Assembly: GCA_002505455.1 (NCBI GenBank)
Contig: DAVB01000043.1
Coordinates: 1-17,059, forward strand
Direction of reading: 5' to 3'
DNA length: 17,059 nucleotides
DNA from: Euryarchaeota archaeon UBA52
Lineage (GTDB): Archaea > Thermoplasmatota > Poseidoniia > Poseidoniales > Thalassarchaeaceae
A model generated the notes under the pieces. The model saw only the letters and a list, made by a program, of their open reading frames with translations, did no database searches and was not told where the DNA came from. The position numbers and the translations under genes are program-made. The first letter of the stretch is position 1. Each line of letters opens with the position of its first letter. Positions 1 to 8,341 of the stretch are shown here, piece by piece.

Positions 1-2
1 AC

Positions 3-78
3 GGCTGTGGTAGTGTAGCGGTTAGCACGGTGGGTTGTGGTCCCGCCGGCCCGGGTTCAAGTCCCGGCCACGGCCCCA
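3..78 (+). tRNA. trnH: tRNA-His (anticodon GTG)
   Basis: A full cloverleaf can be drawn by hand. The acceptor stem is 4-10 with 68-74 (seven pairs, one T-G), the D stem 13-16 with 25-28, the anticodon stem 30-34 with 42-46, and the T stem 51-55 with 63-67. The anticodon loop 35-41 puts GTG at 37-39. G3 is the extra G at position -1 that marks histidine tRNAs. It pairs with C75 (discriminator C73) and is followed by CCA at 76-78. Both the G-1 and the CCA end are therefore encoded in the gene, so no G-1 addition enzyme is needed. There is no intron. The promoter lies outside the window. The 3' end sits 2 bp from the stop of the convergent ribA. Confidence 0.95.
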
Positions 79-80
79 AA

Positions 81-716
81 TCATGGATTATCTAGGTCAT
101 TATCTGATATCCTATGTCCCATCCTACTCGCTTTGGTGCCAAGATAGCCCTTATTCTCATCACTTACACCGACTATCAATGGCATCCGATTTACGACCTC
201 TACGCCTAACGAAGTGAGCTGTTCAACTTTATCAGGATTATTTGTCATTAGATTGATTCTATTAGTTCCTACTGCGTTGAGGATAGTGGCTGCTAACGAG
301 TAATCCCTTGCATCAGCAGGATGTCCTAACAGCAAATTAGCGTCAAGTGTGTCTGCCCCTTTATCCTGCAGGTTGTATGCTTGTATCTTGGCCAGAAGGC
401 CGATGCCACGACCTTCCTGTCTGAGATATACTAAACACCCGTATCCTATTTTGTTGATTATCGATAATGCTGCATCGAGCTGTGGGCCACAGTCACATCG
501 GAGACTGCCGAAAGCATCGCCTGTGAGACATTCGGAGTGTATTCTGACTGGCGTTGGATCCGGACCATCCATATTTCCTAAAGTAAGTGCTACATGATCT
601 AGATTAGTGGATGGCTCATTGAATATACGTATCCTGAAATCCCCATGAACGGTGGGCAAATTTGCCTCTGCAGGCACTGAATCGATCTCTTTTATTTGTG
701 TAAAATCTTCTACCAA
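81..716 (-). CDS. ribA: GTP cyclohydrolase II
   Basis: This cytosolic enzyme opens GTP to the 2,5-diaminopyrimidine intermediate, with release of formate and pyrophosphate, as the first step of riboflavin synthesis. At 211 residues it matches bacterial RibA in length. The segment with HSECLTGD and SLRCDCG holds the three zinc cysteines C63, C74 and C76. The GTP-binding motif RQEGRGIGL is at 99-107, and Y114 and R137 fall where the E. coli catalytic Tyr and Arg lie. TNNPDKVE and MPLIVG near the C-terminus are also typical. The start is TTG at 716: it is the only start codon after the in-frame TAA upstream, and an AGGGGG stretch lies about 10 bases before it. The gene is last in a minus-strand run, 61 bp after the TusA-like gene. 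Most archaea use the unrelated GTP cyclohydrolase III, so this copy is bacterial in type and perhaps transferred. No DHBP synthase domain is fused to it. Confidence 0.95.
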   Translation of the reverse strand: MVEDFTQIKEIDSVPAEANLPTVHGDFRIRIFNEPSTNLDHVALTLGNMDGPDPTPVRIHSECLTGDAFGSLRCDCGPQLDAALSIINKIGYGCLVYLRQEGRGIGLLAKIQAYNLQDKGADTLDANLLLGHPADARDYSLAATILNAVGTNRINLMTNNPDKVEQLTSLGVEVVNRMPLIVGVSDENKGYLGTKASRMGHRISDNDLDNP

Positions 717-777
717 ATTACGACGTCCCCCTTAATGTGCGTACATGTTTTTCCGTTCAATCTTTACTCTGTTCGAA

Positions 778-1008
778 TCAGATATTTGCGATGACTATGC
801 GGAATAGAATGACGCCGTTATCGAGCAACTTATGGCTGCATTCAGCCTGCCTTCTTTCACAGAGCGCGGGTATATCGTGAAGCGATTCGGGATCGTCGCT
901 GAACACCTCGATTACTGCACCTGGCGAATGGGCATCTATTGCTCTTCTTGTCTCGTGCACGGGAATGGGGCAGAGATGCCCGGTTAGATCAATTCTGAGG
1001 TCGACCAT
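778..1008 (-). CDS. TusA/SirA-family sulfur carrier protein
   Basis: A 76-residue protein with the family's N-terminal pattern: a short beta strand, then GHLCPIPVHETRRAI, which holds the CPxP motif (C13-P14-I15-P16). This cysteine carries persulfide sulfur in TusA proteins, for example for tRNA 2-thiouridine or molybdenum cofactor synthesis. The later segments VIEVFSDDPES and a C-terminal strand also fit the small two-layer alpha/beta fold. The ATG lies only 2 bp after the helicase stop, so the two are probably co-transcribed and translationally coupled. No cysteine desulfurase or DsrE-like partner is present in the window, so the sulfur acceptor cannot be named. Confidence 0.85.
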   Translation of the reverse strand: MVDLRIDLTGHLCPIPVHETRRAIDAHSPGAVIEVFSDDPESLHDIPALCERRQAECSHKLLDNGVILFRIVIANI

Positions 1009-1010
1009 GC

Positions 1011-2465
1011 TTAGACCAACATGGATGCACGATTCAATGCGACGGCGGGCCTATCTAGCAATTCTGGTTCAAGGCTCGAACCTGCCCATTCACGTCGCTT
1101 CAATATCTCAAGCGTTGCGCCTGCCTTTTCGACATGTATCTCTATGATTGCTGAATTATCTTCCTGGAAGATATCTCCAATTGCAATATCTGGAAGTTTT
1201 GCCTCCGACTTTAGCCAATCGCTGAATTCTCGCTTAGATGCTTCTTCCCGGCCTACTGAAACTTTGATCCTAACCATGCCAAAGGAGTCTGAAACTTCAT
1301 CCCAATCTTCACGTTTTCGAACAGGATCGCGTTCGACTCCTTGAGGCAGGTTTGGCGGTTCGCTGGATGGTATCTTCAGATTCCATGTGGAAGAAATGCG
1401 ATCGAGTTGGAGAACGTCATTTGCCGTCACAAGAGACCAAGCAATTCCAGATCTGCCCATGCGCCCTGTACGGCCTATTCGATGGACGTATGCCTCGGTT
1501 TCATCAGGGAGATCATAGTTAACTACGTGGGTTATCGTATCGATATCTATCCCCCTCGCAGCAACATCAGTTGCAATAAGCACAGCGTGTTTTCCTTCCC
1601 GATATGCAGAGAGTATCTTCTCCCGTTTGTTCTGAGGCATGTCGCCGTGCAAAGCCACCGATTCGAAATTATGCCTATCAAGGCGATCAACGAGCATATC
1701 CGCCATCCTCTTGGTATTGGTGAAAACGAGCATCTGTTCTCCTTCGCCAAGAGTGAGAATGATTCTGCCGAGGACCCATAGCTTGTTGGCACGTCCTACC
1801 CTGACGTGTCTCTGTTCAATTTCGGGGACCTCTATCTCAGTCTCTCCCGTGAACACCTGCTCAGGATCGTCCAGCAAATCTTCAGAAGCATCTAGAACCT
1901 CTTGAGGGAATGTGGCGCTGAATAGGAGAGTCTGATTCCGATTAGGTGCTTGTTCTACGATCCAAATGACATCCGGGAAGAATCCCATATCGAGCATCCT
2001 GTCAGCCTCATCAAGACAGAATGTGCTGATTCCTGATAGATCTAGATGCGTTCTCTTAGTCATGTCAATTATACGGCCAGGTGTTCCAACTATGATGTCA
2101 GTGCCGGCGGCGAGTTCCTTTGCTTGGCGCTCGATATCTGTTCCCCCGTATACGGTCCTAATCTTCAGGCCCTTCTTGCCCTGTAGCCAGCTCATCTCTT
2201 CTGCAACCTGTACGGCTAGCTCCCTTGTTGGGCAGAGCACTATTGCCTGAGGTAGTCCACTTGGCGTGCATGTCTCTATTATCGGAATCCCAAAGGCAGC
2301 GGTTTTTCCAGATCCGGTTCGAGCTTGCCCTATTACATCCCGGCCGTTAAGCGCAGCGGGTATTGTCTCGCGCTGAATCTGAGTTGGTTTCGCCCATCCC
2401 TTGCTATCAAGAGCCTTGGAGGTATCTTCTGACAGATTAAATTTCGAAAATCCGGAATTGCTCAT
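1011..2465 (-). CDS. DEAD-box RNA helicase with DbpA-like C-terminal domain
   Basis: An ATP-dependent RNA helicase of 484 residues with all superfamily 2 motifs: PTQIQ (27-31), ARTGSGKT (48-55), PTRELA (79-84), TPGR (128-131), DEAD (152-155), SAT (183-185), LVFTNT (246-251), ATDVAARGID (298-307) and HRIGRTGR (328-335). After a short linker, residues about 396-470 (GMVRIKVSVGRE, IGDIFQ, IIEIHVEKAGA) resemble the RRM-like RNA-binding domain of DbpA/DeaD-type helicases, which anchors those enzymes to structured rRNA. A role in ribosome assembly or RNA unwinding is likely. The ATG follows the upstream stop by 9 bp, and the GAGG ribosome-binding site overlaps that stop codon, which suggests coupling. 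The next gene starts 2 bp downstream. Confidence 0.95.
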   Translation of the reverse strand: MSNSGFSKFNLSEDTSKALDSKGWAKPTQIQRETIPAALNGRDVIGQARTGSGKTAAFGIPIIETCTPSGLPQAIVLCPTRELAVQVAEEMSWLQGKKGLKIRTVYGGTDIERQAKELAAGTDIIVGTPGRIIDMTKRTHLDLSGISTFCLDEADRMLDMGFFPDVIWIVEQAPNRNQTLLFSATFPQEVLDASEDLLDDPEQVFTGETEIEVPEIEQRHVRVGRANKLWVLGRIILTLGEGEQMLVFTNTKRMADMLVDRLDRHNFESVALHGDMPQNKREKILSAYREGKHAVLIATDVAARGIDIDTITHVVNYDLPDETEAYVHRIGRTGRMGRSGIAWSLVTANDVLQLDRISSTWNLKIPSSEPPNLPQGVERDPVRKREDWDEVSDSFGMVRIKVSVGREEASKREFSDWLKSEAKLPDIAIGDIFQEDNSAIIEIHVEKAGATLEILKRREWAGSSLEPELLDRPAVALNRASMLV

Positions 2466-2474
2466 AGCTAGGCC

Positions 2475-2759
2475 TCAGAAGCTCTCCGAGTCCTTGATCT
2501 GCTGCTGAAGCTCGCCCATCCAGTACTTTCTGCAGTTTTCCTTCGTCAGGAACATGTGCTTGCTGGTAAAACTGTGATTGTAATGGCCCTTGTCTGCACT
2601 AGCGAACTGTTCCTTGCGTCGCTTGTGGTATTTCTGAAGGACATGCTGCCGCATATACTGTCTGAACTTGAGTGCCTTAGTTCGATTGACTCCCTTCGGT
2701 GTCTCTCCAGCCCAGAGGCGCTCAAAACGCGCTTCTTTTTCGCTGATGGCTTCGCTCAT
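2475..2759 (-). CDS. small basic protein of unknown function
   Basis: I do not recognise this 94-residue protein. The first two thirds are rich in Lys, Arg and aromatic residues and look helical (ALKFRQYMRQH, QKYHKRRKEQF). There is one cysteine in KENCRKYWMGEL, and no signal peptide, membrane segment or zinc motif. The basic charge and position directly before an RNA helicase make nucleic-acid or ribosome binding a reasonable guess, but no more. The frame also has an ATG at 2765 that overlaps the TGA of the HEAT gene. I chose 2759 because the GAGG in the end of the HEAT gene is about 7 bases from it but almost touches the earlier ATG. Tight spacing on both sides indicates co-transcription. 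Confidence 0.8.
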   Translation of the reverse strand: MSEAISEKEARFERLWAGETPKGVNRTKALKFRQYMRQHVLQKYHKRRKEQFASADKGHYNHSFTSKHMFLTKENCRKYWMGELQQQIKDSESF

Positions 2760-2761
2760 TG

Positions 2762-3961
2762 TCATTCCTCGTCGGCCTGCCGACCTTCCACCTGTTTATG
2801 ACCTTCACGCTGGGTCCGATTTCTCTTTTGGAGTGTTAATGAGGCTTCTTCAGCGTCTTCTACAACGTCTAAATCTGCTAAAAATCGATTCTTCTCCTCT
2901 TCAGTGCCCTCCATCTCTGGATCAAATGCCAGAGCCTCAAGACGCCTTTTCAGTTCAGGGTCTTTCTCACTTCTAGCCAGCTGTCCAGCAGTTTCCCTGA
3001 GATCTGATCCGGTCAAAACAACAGATAGTTGGTCTATGCAGGCCCTTCTCAATCGTATGTCCCGGTCGCCGGCCCCATCTATGATCAACCTGGCTACTCT
3101 CGGGTTCTGCATATCGAGAGATTTTATGGCTCGTAAAATCTTCATTCTAACTTTTGAGTCCTTCTCGCCCAGAGATGCTTCGACAAGTATTGCTGCAATT
3201 CGAGGCTCGGCGGAAGCCAACTTCGGAAGGCAATCTGCGCCGGATGAGCGTACATTGGAATCTGTATCCTCCAATGCCCATGCTATCAAGTCCCAGCCTA
3301 CTGCTCCTCCGCGTTCCGTAACTATTCGCAGCAACTTTGCCGATCTTCTACGAAGATCGACCTCTTCTTCTTTCATCAGGGACTCAAGATGTTGACATCC
3401 TGCCTCGACCCATTCTCTCGATATCGCCTTCAAAACTCTGAAAGCACGGGTTCTATCCGCCTGATCGGGCCTTCTCAAGAGGTCCTCGAGACTTAGTTCG
3501 GAAGATGATGGGAAAATTGGTGCTACACGTTCAAGCGTCTCCCACGCCGACTCGGAAACATCTGCATCAGAATCGTCTAACCTGACAATCAATTGGTACA
3601 TCAGATTCTCGGATTTCCTCAGCATCATTCTCGGAAGGCCCGTAATTGCAGATAGCCTGACTGCAGGGTCATCGTCATCAATCGCTTCTGATAACGCTTC
3701 ATGGGCCCTATCGAGACGCTCTTCCGAGACTCGGTGTAGTGCGACGATGGCGTCGTTACGAGTCGCGAATCCGCCCCCATCGCCCAACGGAATCTCGACA
3801 GCAGCAAGATCAGATTTTGCAAGAGGGATTATCTTGTCCAGGGGTATTACTGCCCAACGGCCCAAAGCCGGAGTCAGTGGACCAAGATTACGGCCACTTC
3901 TGCTAGACACCTTGCGAATCGGAAGACCGGTCCTAGGATCACGTGCTATGTACTCAGGCAC
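2762..3961 (-). CDS. HEAT-repeat protein
   Basis: A soluble 399-residue protein. Residues about 65-330 are a chain of roughly 30-40-residue helical pairs with the D-P/D-x-x-V-R-x-x-A signature of HEAT (PBS-lyase type) repeats: DDPAVRLSAITGL, DADVSESAWETL, VDLRRRSAKLL, DSNVRSSGADCL, DSKVRMKILRAI and DIRLRRACIDQL. Such superhelices bind proteins or RNA. The first 60 residues are non-repetitive and the last 60 are highly charged. The start is GTG; no ATG lies nearby in frame and no Shine-Dalgarno sequence precedes it. The AT-rich element TTAGATAAAATC (minus strand, about 4006-4017) could be a TATA box, which would give a short leader, but this is weak. The gene lies 51 bp downstream of the exporter and reads into the small basic gene. 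Confidence 0.88.
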   Translation of the reverse strand: MPEYIARDPRTGLPIRKVSSRSGRNLGPLTPALGRWAVIPLDKIIPLAKSDLAAVEIPLGDGGGFATRNDAIVALHRVSEERLDRAHEALSEAIDDDDPAVRLSAITGLPRMMLRKSENLMYQLIVRLDDSDADVSESAWETLERVAPIFPSSSELSLEDLLRRPDQADRTRAFRVLKAISREWVEAGCQHLESLMKEEEVDLRRRSAKLLRIVTERGGAVGWDLIAWALEDTDSNVRSSGADCLPKLASAEPRIAAILVEASLGEKDSKVRMKILRAIKSLDMQNPRVARLIIDGAGDRDIRLRRACIDQLSVVLTGSDLRETAGQLARSEKDPELKRRLEALAFDPEMEGTEEEKNRFLADLDVVEDAEEASLTLQKRNRTQREGHKQVEGRQADEE

Positions 3962-4012
3962 GACGGCGAGAGGGGGCGAGAGGATTCAAACCCAGCGGAA
4001 AGTCGATTTTAT

Positions 4013-6616
4013 CTAAATGGCTCTTGATTTCGCCTCTGAGAGAAGAAGTGCGGGGAGAACGAATAGTGCAAGAATAAGTGACAGGGCCACAGAGGCTGCA
4101 CTGACGAGTCCGAAGTCCTGTATCACGGGGACGGGTGAGAGCAGTAAAACCAGGAATCCGGAAGCAGTAGTAAATGCGGACATCATAAGGGCTGTACCGG
4201 TTACAGAGTAGGTTGTAGCCATTGCTTCGACACGATTCGCGCCAGCTTCTAGTTCATCTTCGAACCTCCGCCACATGTGTATTGAGTAATCTATCCCTAG
4301 GCCTATTGTTAGTGCGGTGATCATGACTGTGAGGACATTCCAGTTTAGACCCACTACAGCCATTGTTCCAACCACCCAGACCCCTGCAAGGGCGACAGGG
4401 AGGATGATGACTGCTGAAGTACTCAAACGTCTAGTCATGGCCATCAGAACAAGGAAAGATGCGACTAGGCTCAGAGCGGTCGACTCGACTTGAGAGATGA
4501 ATAGTCCATCAAGCACGGATTCAATCACGATGATTTCCCCAGAAAGATACGCTGAGCAGCCACAACCGTCATCGCCCTCTAACCATTTTACATGATTCGC
4601 GAAACCATCCGCGATTGCATCAGTATCTTCGCTAGAAGACGCTCTTACAGCAACGTCAATCATCAGATACTGCAAGACACCGGCCTCTTCATCGATCGAT
4701 ACCGTCCTTGCAATTCGATCGGCCCAAGTATTGCCCCTAAGAGGGTCACCCAGGGATTCATCCTCAATCAGAGCAGATACGGCAAGAAGAAGGTCGCCTT
4801 CTGAATGCTCTGAAGAAAGGCCCACTTCTCCGTCGAAAAGTTCGACCCCATACTCCTGGCCCCAATCAGGATCAACCTCCAAACGATCGCGTAAGACGGT
4901 ATAGAGGCCCTCATACTGAGGTCTGCTACCCTCTGTTCCATCAGGCCTTATGACCATCTCATCCAAGACCATTCGACGATGTAAACCTCGTATTGTATCC
5001 ATGATATCTTCGTCTTCAAGAGGTTGATCTTCGTCGGTTAGATCGATTAGAATTATCGCAGTCTTTACGAATTCAACTTCATAATTCTCATAAATTTCAT
5101 TTCTAATTTCTATAGACTGCATATCGTCATCCAAGAAATCTGTCAGTTCGAAACTTGTTTCCAGCTTTCCCACTGAAACCGCTGCAGAAGCTAATGTGAG
5201 TATTGCGACTATCGAGACCACTTTTGCAAGACTCTTGTCTTGAAGCCTTGAGGCTCGCCTCCAAACTGAATGGTCAATTGGCTTTCTCCCTCTGTACCTG
5301 CCAGCAGAACGTTCGGAGACTACATGAATTGCTCCGACGGTTACAGTGCTGGCTGTAAAGGCGCATACGACGCCTATTGCTAGAGTCGTGCCGAAGGCTC
5401 GAAGAGGTATTATGGGCGAGAATGCGTTTGATAGGAAGGCTGCCACAGTGGTAATCACTGAGAGCGAAAGCGCCAGTCTCAGTAGATCAAAAGACTCAAC
5501 CCACGCCCTGGCCGGCTTCATGCCTCTTGAAACATTGAGTTCGTAGCCCCTCTGAAGATGGATCCCATAATCTATTCCAAGACCCAAAATCACCGGCGCG
5601 ACAGCGATATCTAAAACGGTGAATTCATACCCAAATAGAGCCACTAGACCATAGGTCCACGAAAGTGCTGCGGTAAGCGCTACAAGGGGGGCTGCCACCA
5701 TCACCGTAGACCGGAAGGCGATGGCAAGTATGCCGACTATAACTACCAAAGATGTCGCAAGAAGAATTGTGAAGTTGGAAAGAGTGCCAGAGTTGATGTC
5801 CTCACTAACTAGATCTTCTGAAACTACGCTGTAGGAAAGGACGGATCCCGTTTCAACTCCTTCCCCAGATAGCTTCTCTCGGAGTTCGACGGAAAAACTT
5901 CTGATGCGTTCGTGATCGGATGCTTCTGAAACCTCTATGACCCACATCGTTGATGTAGCAAATGGAGTTGGATCGGCACCATCTATACCATCGAGGTAAT
6001 CACAAATTCCATCAAAGACCAGGTCCTCGCTCACCAATGTAGAAACTGCGTATGAAGCTGCAGAAGTGACAGCAGTCTCGCCTGCCAGACTTGTACAATC
6101 TTCATCATTTTGTATTGCGTCGACTATGTCTCCCCAATCATCCATGCTGGAGAGATCTGTGGACGGAGATTGTTCCATTATGAGGGTATTCAGCGTTCTT
6201 GCTACATTGATGTGGGATCCGATCATTACCCCATGTTCTTGGGCCAGCTCATCGACAAAGTCAGATTTCTGATAAAGAATATTCAAAGCATCGACGGAAA
6301 GTGGATTTTCAGATCCATCGGAAGATTTCACATCGACATAAATCCTGGACATTTGAGGAGGGAATTCAGACTCTATGGCTTCAATTCTATCTTCGGATTC
6401 GTTTGGAGGGGCAAAGTCGGATACATCTGTTGAGAATTCTGGCAGCGGAACAAGTTGGGACACCAGAAGTAAGGTCAATAGGAGAGAGCCAATCACAATG
6501 CTCATCGCATATTTCTCAAGGGCAGATGCGAGGCGACTTGTTGACTCCTCGGCTCTGCGCATGGCCTTCCCCACATGAACTGGGGTATAATCCCGGCTGC
6601 CACAATTGGGGTTCAT
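4013..6616 (-). CDS. RND-superfamily (MMPL/SSD-type) exporter
   Basis: A large membrane transporter of about 867 residues made of two similar halves. Each half has one helix, a big extracytoplasmic domain and then five helices, about 12 in all. Helix 1 is near residues 38-58. The hallmark helix-4 motifs are GLGIDYGIH (about 345-353) and GLGIDYSIH (about 772-780); their charged residues sit in the proton path of RND pumps. The pattern fits the hydrophobe/amphiphile HAE3/MMPL branch found in archaea, where lipids or isoprenoid-like compounds are likely cargo; the substrate cannot be read from sequence. No adaptor or outer-membrane channel is adjacent. The start is uncertain. A TTG at 6631, the ATG at 6616 and an ATG at 6562 (purine-rich GGGGAAGG upstream) are in frame. 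I chose 6616 because it lies about 25 bases from the probable TATA element. Confidence 0.92.
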   Translation of the reverse strand: MNPNCGSRDYTPVHVGKAMRRAEESTSRLASALEKYAMSIVIGSLLLTLLLVSQLVPLPEFSTDVSDFAPPNESEDRIEAIESEFPPQMSRIYVDVKSSDGSENPLSVDALNILYQKSDFVDELAQEHGVMIGSHINVARTLNTLIMEQSPSTDLSSMDDWGDIVDAIQNDEDCTSLAGETAVTSAASYAVSTLVSEDLVFDGICDYLDGIDGADPTPFATSTMWVIEVSEASDHERIRSFSVELREKLSGEGVETGSVLSYSVVSEDLVSEDINSGTLSNFTILLATSLVVIVGILAIAFRSTVMVAAPLVALTAALSWTYGLVALFGYEFTVLDIAVAPVILGLGIDYGIHLQRGYELNVSRGMKPARAWVESFDLLRLALSLSVITTVAAFLSNAFSPIIPLRAFGTTLAIGVVCAFTASTVTVGAIHVVSERSAGRYRGRKPIDHSVWRRASRLQDKSLAKVVSIVAILTLASAAVSVGKLETSFELTDFLDDDMQSIEIRNEIYENYEVEFVKTAIILIDLTDEDQPLEDEDIMDTIRGLHRRMVLDEMVIRPDGTEGSRPQYEGLYTVLRDRLEVDPDWGQEYGVELFDGEVGLSSEHSEGDLLLAVSALIEDESLGDPLRGNTWADRIARTVSIDEEAGVLQYLMIDVAVRASSSEDTDAIADGFANHVKWLEGDDGCGCSAYLSGEIIVIESVLDGLFISQVESTALSLVASFLVLMAMTRRLSTSAVIILPVALAGVWVVGTMAVVGLNWNVLTVMITALTIGLGIDYSIHMWRRFEDELEAGANRVEAMATTYSVTGTALMMSAFTTASGFLVLLLSPVPVIQDFGLVSAASVALSLILALFVLPALLLSEAKSRAI

Positions 6617-6636
6617 AGCGTTCTTCCACAAGAGAA

Positions 6637-6646
6637 GATATCAAAA
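6637..6646. promoter_or_regulatory. probable shared TATA element for rpoL and the exporter gene
   Basis: The 52-bp gap between two divergent starts (6616 minus, 6669 plus) contains GATATCAAAA; its GATATC core is palindromic. Its centre is about 27 bases from the rpoL ATG and about 25 from the exporter ATG. In archaea the TATA box is centred 26-27 bases before transcription starts, so both transcripts could be leaderless. No Shine-Dalgarno sequence precedes rpoL, which agrees. The match to a consensus TATA box is only moderate. Confidence 0.4.
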
Positions 6647-6668
6647 CCGAGAGTATGGACGCGCGGCC

Positions 6669-6926
6669 ATGCCAGTTAGACTCCTAGCAAATGACGGTGT
6701 GGAACTCAAACTCAGGATTGTCGGAGAGGGGAGTTCTACACTTCAGCTTTTTAGATCGAGGTTGAATGATCACCCTGATGTAGAATATGCGAATTTCTTC
6801 ACGGGTCATCCTGATCTTGATGATCCAGAATTGTACCTCAGAGTCAAGAAAGGCAAGAATGCCTCAAAGGTGATGTCCGAATTATGCGATTCTATCATCG
6901 AGGACTTCTCGACCCTCAAGATATGA
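6669..6926 (+). CDS. rpoL: DNA-directed RNA polymerase subunit L (Rpo11)
   Basis: This 85-residue protein is the archaeal counterpart of eukaryotic Rpb11. It pairs with subunit D in the assembly platform of RNA polymerase. Visible features are the early strand VELKLRIVGEG, the segment STLQLFRSRL (where family members have HTL-x-N-L-L-R), GHPDLDDPELYLRVKKG (the conserved H-P-x-x-D-x-P region) and a C-terminal helix. The open frame extends upstream to 6606, but family length and the TATA position favour the ATG at 6669. The gene is probably leaderless. The truD start follows 12 bp after its stop, so the two probably form a transcription unit. Confidence 0.9.
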   Translation: MPVRLLANDGVELKLRIVGEGSSTLQLFRSRLNDHPDVEYANFFTGHPDLDDPELYLRVKKGKNASKVMSELCDSIIEDFSTLKI

Positions 6927-6938
6927 TTCGGTGATTTT

Positions 6939-8339
6939 GTGTTCGACCGTGATGGGGTCGAGAGTTATCTTGGTCTGGATTATTTTTGTGTCCCCCATGA
7001 AGGGATAGGCGGCGTGCTAAAAACGCGTGTGGATGACTTCAGAGTGAAAGAACAGGCAAGGACACCCGCCATTGATCCAAAAGGGAGGTTTACTGCAATA
7101 AGAGTGACTCTGAGAAACTGGGAAACTAATCGGTTTATTGGGAGGCTTGCTTCTGCGTGTAAGATTTCAAGGAATAGGGTGTTCTCATCCGGACTTAAAG
7201 ACAAAAGAGCTGTGACCACCCAAGTTCTTGTTGTCGATGCCAGTTCGAATATCCTTGAGAGGGTGGAAATTCCAGATTCAGAAATAGAAATCTTGGGAAG
7301 AACCCATCAAAAGGTGGGGATGGGTGATCACGATGGGAATAGATTCACCATCACAGTAAGAGGTTGCGTATCTCCGGATGGGGAGCCTCTAGATAGCAAG
7401 GAAGCTATGAGTCGCGTATTGTCCATTAGGTCGGAAATGGAAAATCTCCATGGTATGAATGCATTTCCTAATTGGATCGGGCCTCAGAGATTTGGTTCCA
7501 CTAGACCGGTAACTGCAGAGGTTGGACGTTGTCTAGTTAATTCTGATTTCGAAGGGGCTGTTTCAACATACATAGGGATGCAGGGGGACGGGCACAGAGA
7601 AGATGTGGAATCATTCAGAGCCCTTTGGAGAGAGACGAAGGAACCTTCGAAATGCTTGGAGATAATCCCTAAGCATCTTGGTTTTGAGAGAGCGATGCTT
7701 GAACGCCTACTTGACCGTGGAGATGATTACATCGGGGCGTTCAAGAGTCTTCCTCAGTCTTTACAAATCCTGATGATTCATTCTCTTCAGTCGTTAGCAT
7801 TCAACCACGCTCTGAGGAGTCGTCTATCGGATTCCATGCAAATCACACGTCCATCCGTAGGGGATATCGTTGCACCTCTTTCAGAGAATGGGCGGACCGA
7901 TGTTGGCAAGTCTGCTTTGGTCAGTGAATGGAATCTTGACCGTTGCACTAAGAATGCTGAGAGGGGGAGGCTAGCAATAACAGGCATCCTTCCAGGTAAC
8001 AGCGTTATTCTCGCAGAAGGAGAAGCGGGGCGACATGAGACTGAAGGCATGAAATCTGCAGGATTGAATGGCATAGAATGGATGGTTCCTGAGATCCCTA
8101 GACTATCTACAAATGGAACGCGTAGATCTCTAGCGGTCCCTTTTAGCGACTTCTCTGTGGAAGAAGCCCCCCCAGTCCCCGACGAGGATCTTTCACAGAG
8201 ATGGGATCAAGGACCTAGGGATGGAGACCGTTGGCACCCTGATGGGGCTTGTCTGAGGCTCAGATTTGTCCTTCCGCCTGGAAGCTACGCCACAGTACTC
8301 ATGCGGGAGTTCATGAGGTCTCCATTGGACCATTATTGA
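6939..8339 (+). CDS. truD: tRNA pseudouridine synthase D
   Basis: TruD converts uridine 13 of tRNAs (and, in some archaea, neighbouring or substitute positions) to pseudouridine. The 466-residue protein starts with the usual GIGGVLKTRVDDFRVKEQ region. The catalytic aspartate is D88 in SSGLKDKRAVTTQ. The second conserved motif NWIGPQRFG is at 178-186, and AFNHALRSRL (287-296) marks the helix before the large insertion domain. The length is typical of the archaeal/eukaryotic Pus7-like form. The start is GTG at 6939, preceded by GGTGA; no other start keeps the N-terminal motif. The stop lies 2 bp from the stop of the convergent ef1b gene. Confidence 0.95.
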   Translation: MFDRDGVESYLGLDYFCVPHEGIGGVLKTRVDDFRVKEQARTPAIDPKGRFTAIRVTLRNWETNRFIGRLASACKISRNRVFSSGLKDKRAVTTQVLVVDASSNILERVEIPDSEIEILGRTHQKVGMGDHDGNRFTITVRGCVSPDGEPLDSKEAMSRVLSIRSEMENLHGMNAFPNWIGPQRFGSTRPVTAEVGRCLVNSDFEGAVSTYIGMQGDGHREDVESFRALWRETKEPSKCLEIIPKHLGFERAMLERLLDRGDDYIGAFKSLPQSLQILMIHSLQSLAFNHALRSRLSDSMQITRPSVGDIVAPLSENGRTDVGKSALVSEWNLDRCTKNAERGRLAITGILPGNSVILAEGEAGRHETEGMKSAGLNGIEWMVPEIPRLSTNGTRRSLAVPFSDFSVEEAPPVPDEDLSQRWDQGPRDGDRWHPDGACLRLRFVLPPGSYATVLMREFMRSPLDHY

Positions 8340-8341
8340 TC

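Noticed and set aside
2..77. Alternative tRNA folding with the acceptor stem shifted by one, leaving no encoded G-1 or CCA
   Set aside because: The chosen register also gives seven pairs and in addition places G-1, C73 and CCA exactly as expected for tRNA-His.
1341..1781. Plus-strand open frame of 146 codons
   Set aside because: It is antisense to the helicase core motifs, which are unambiguous.
2904..3395. Plus-strand open frame of 163 codons
   Set aside because: It is antisense to the HEAT-repeat gene, whose repeat pattern is clear; composition is that of a shadow frame.
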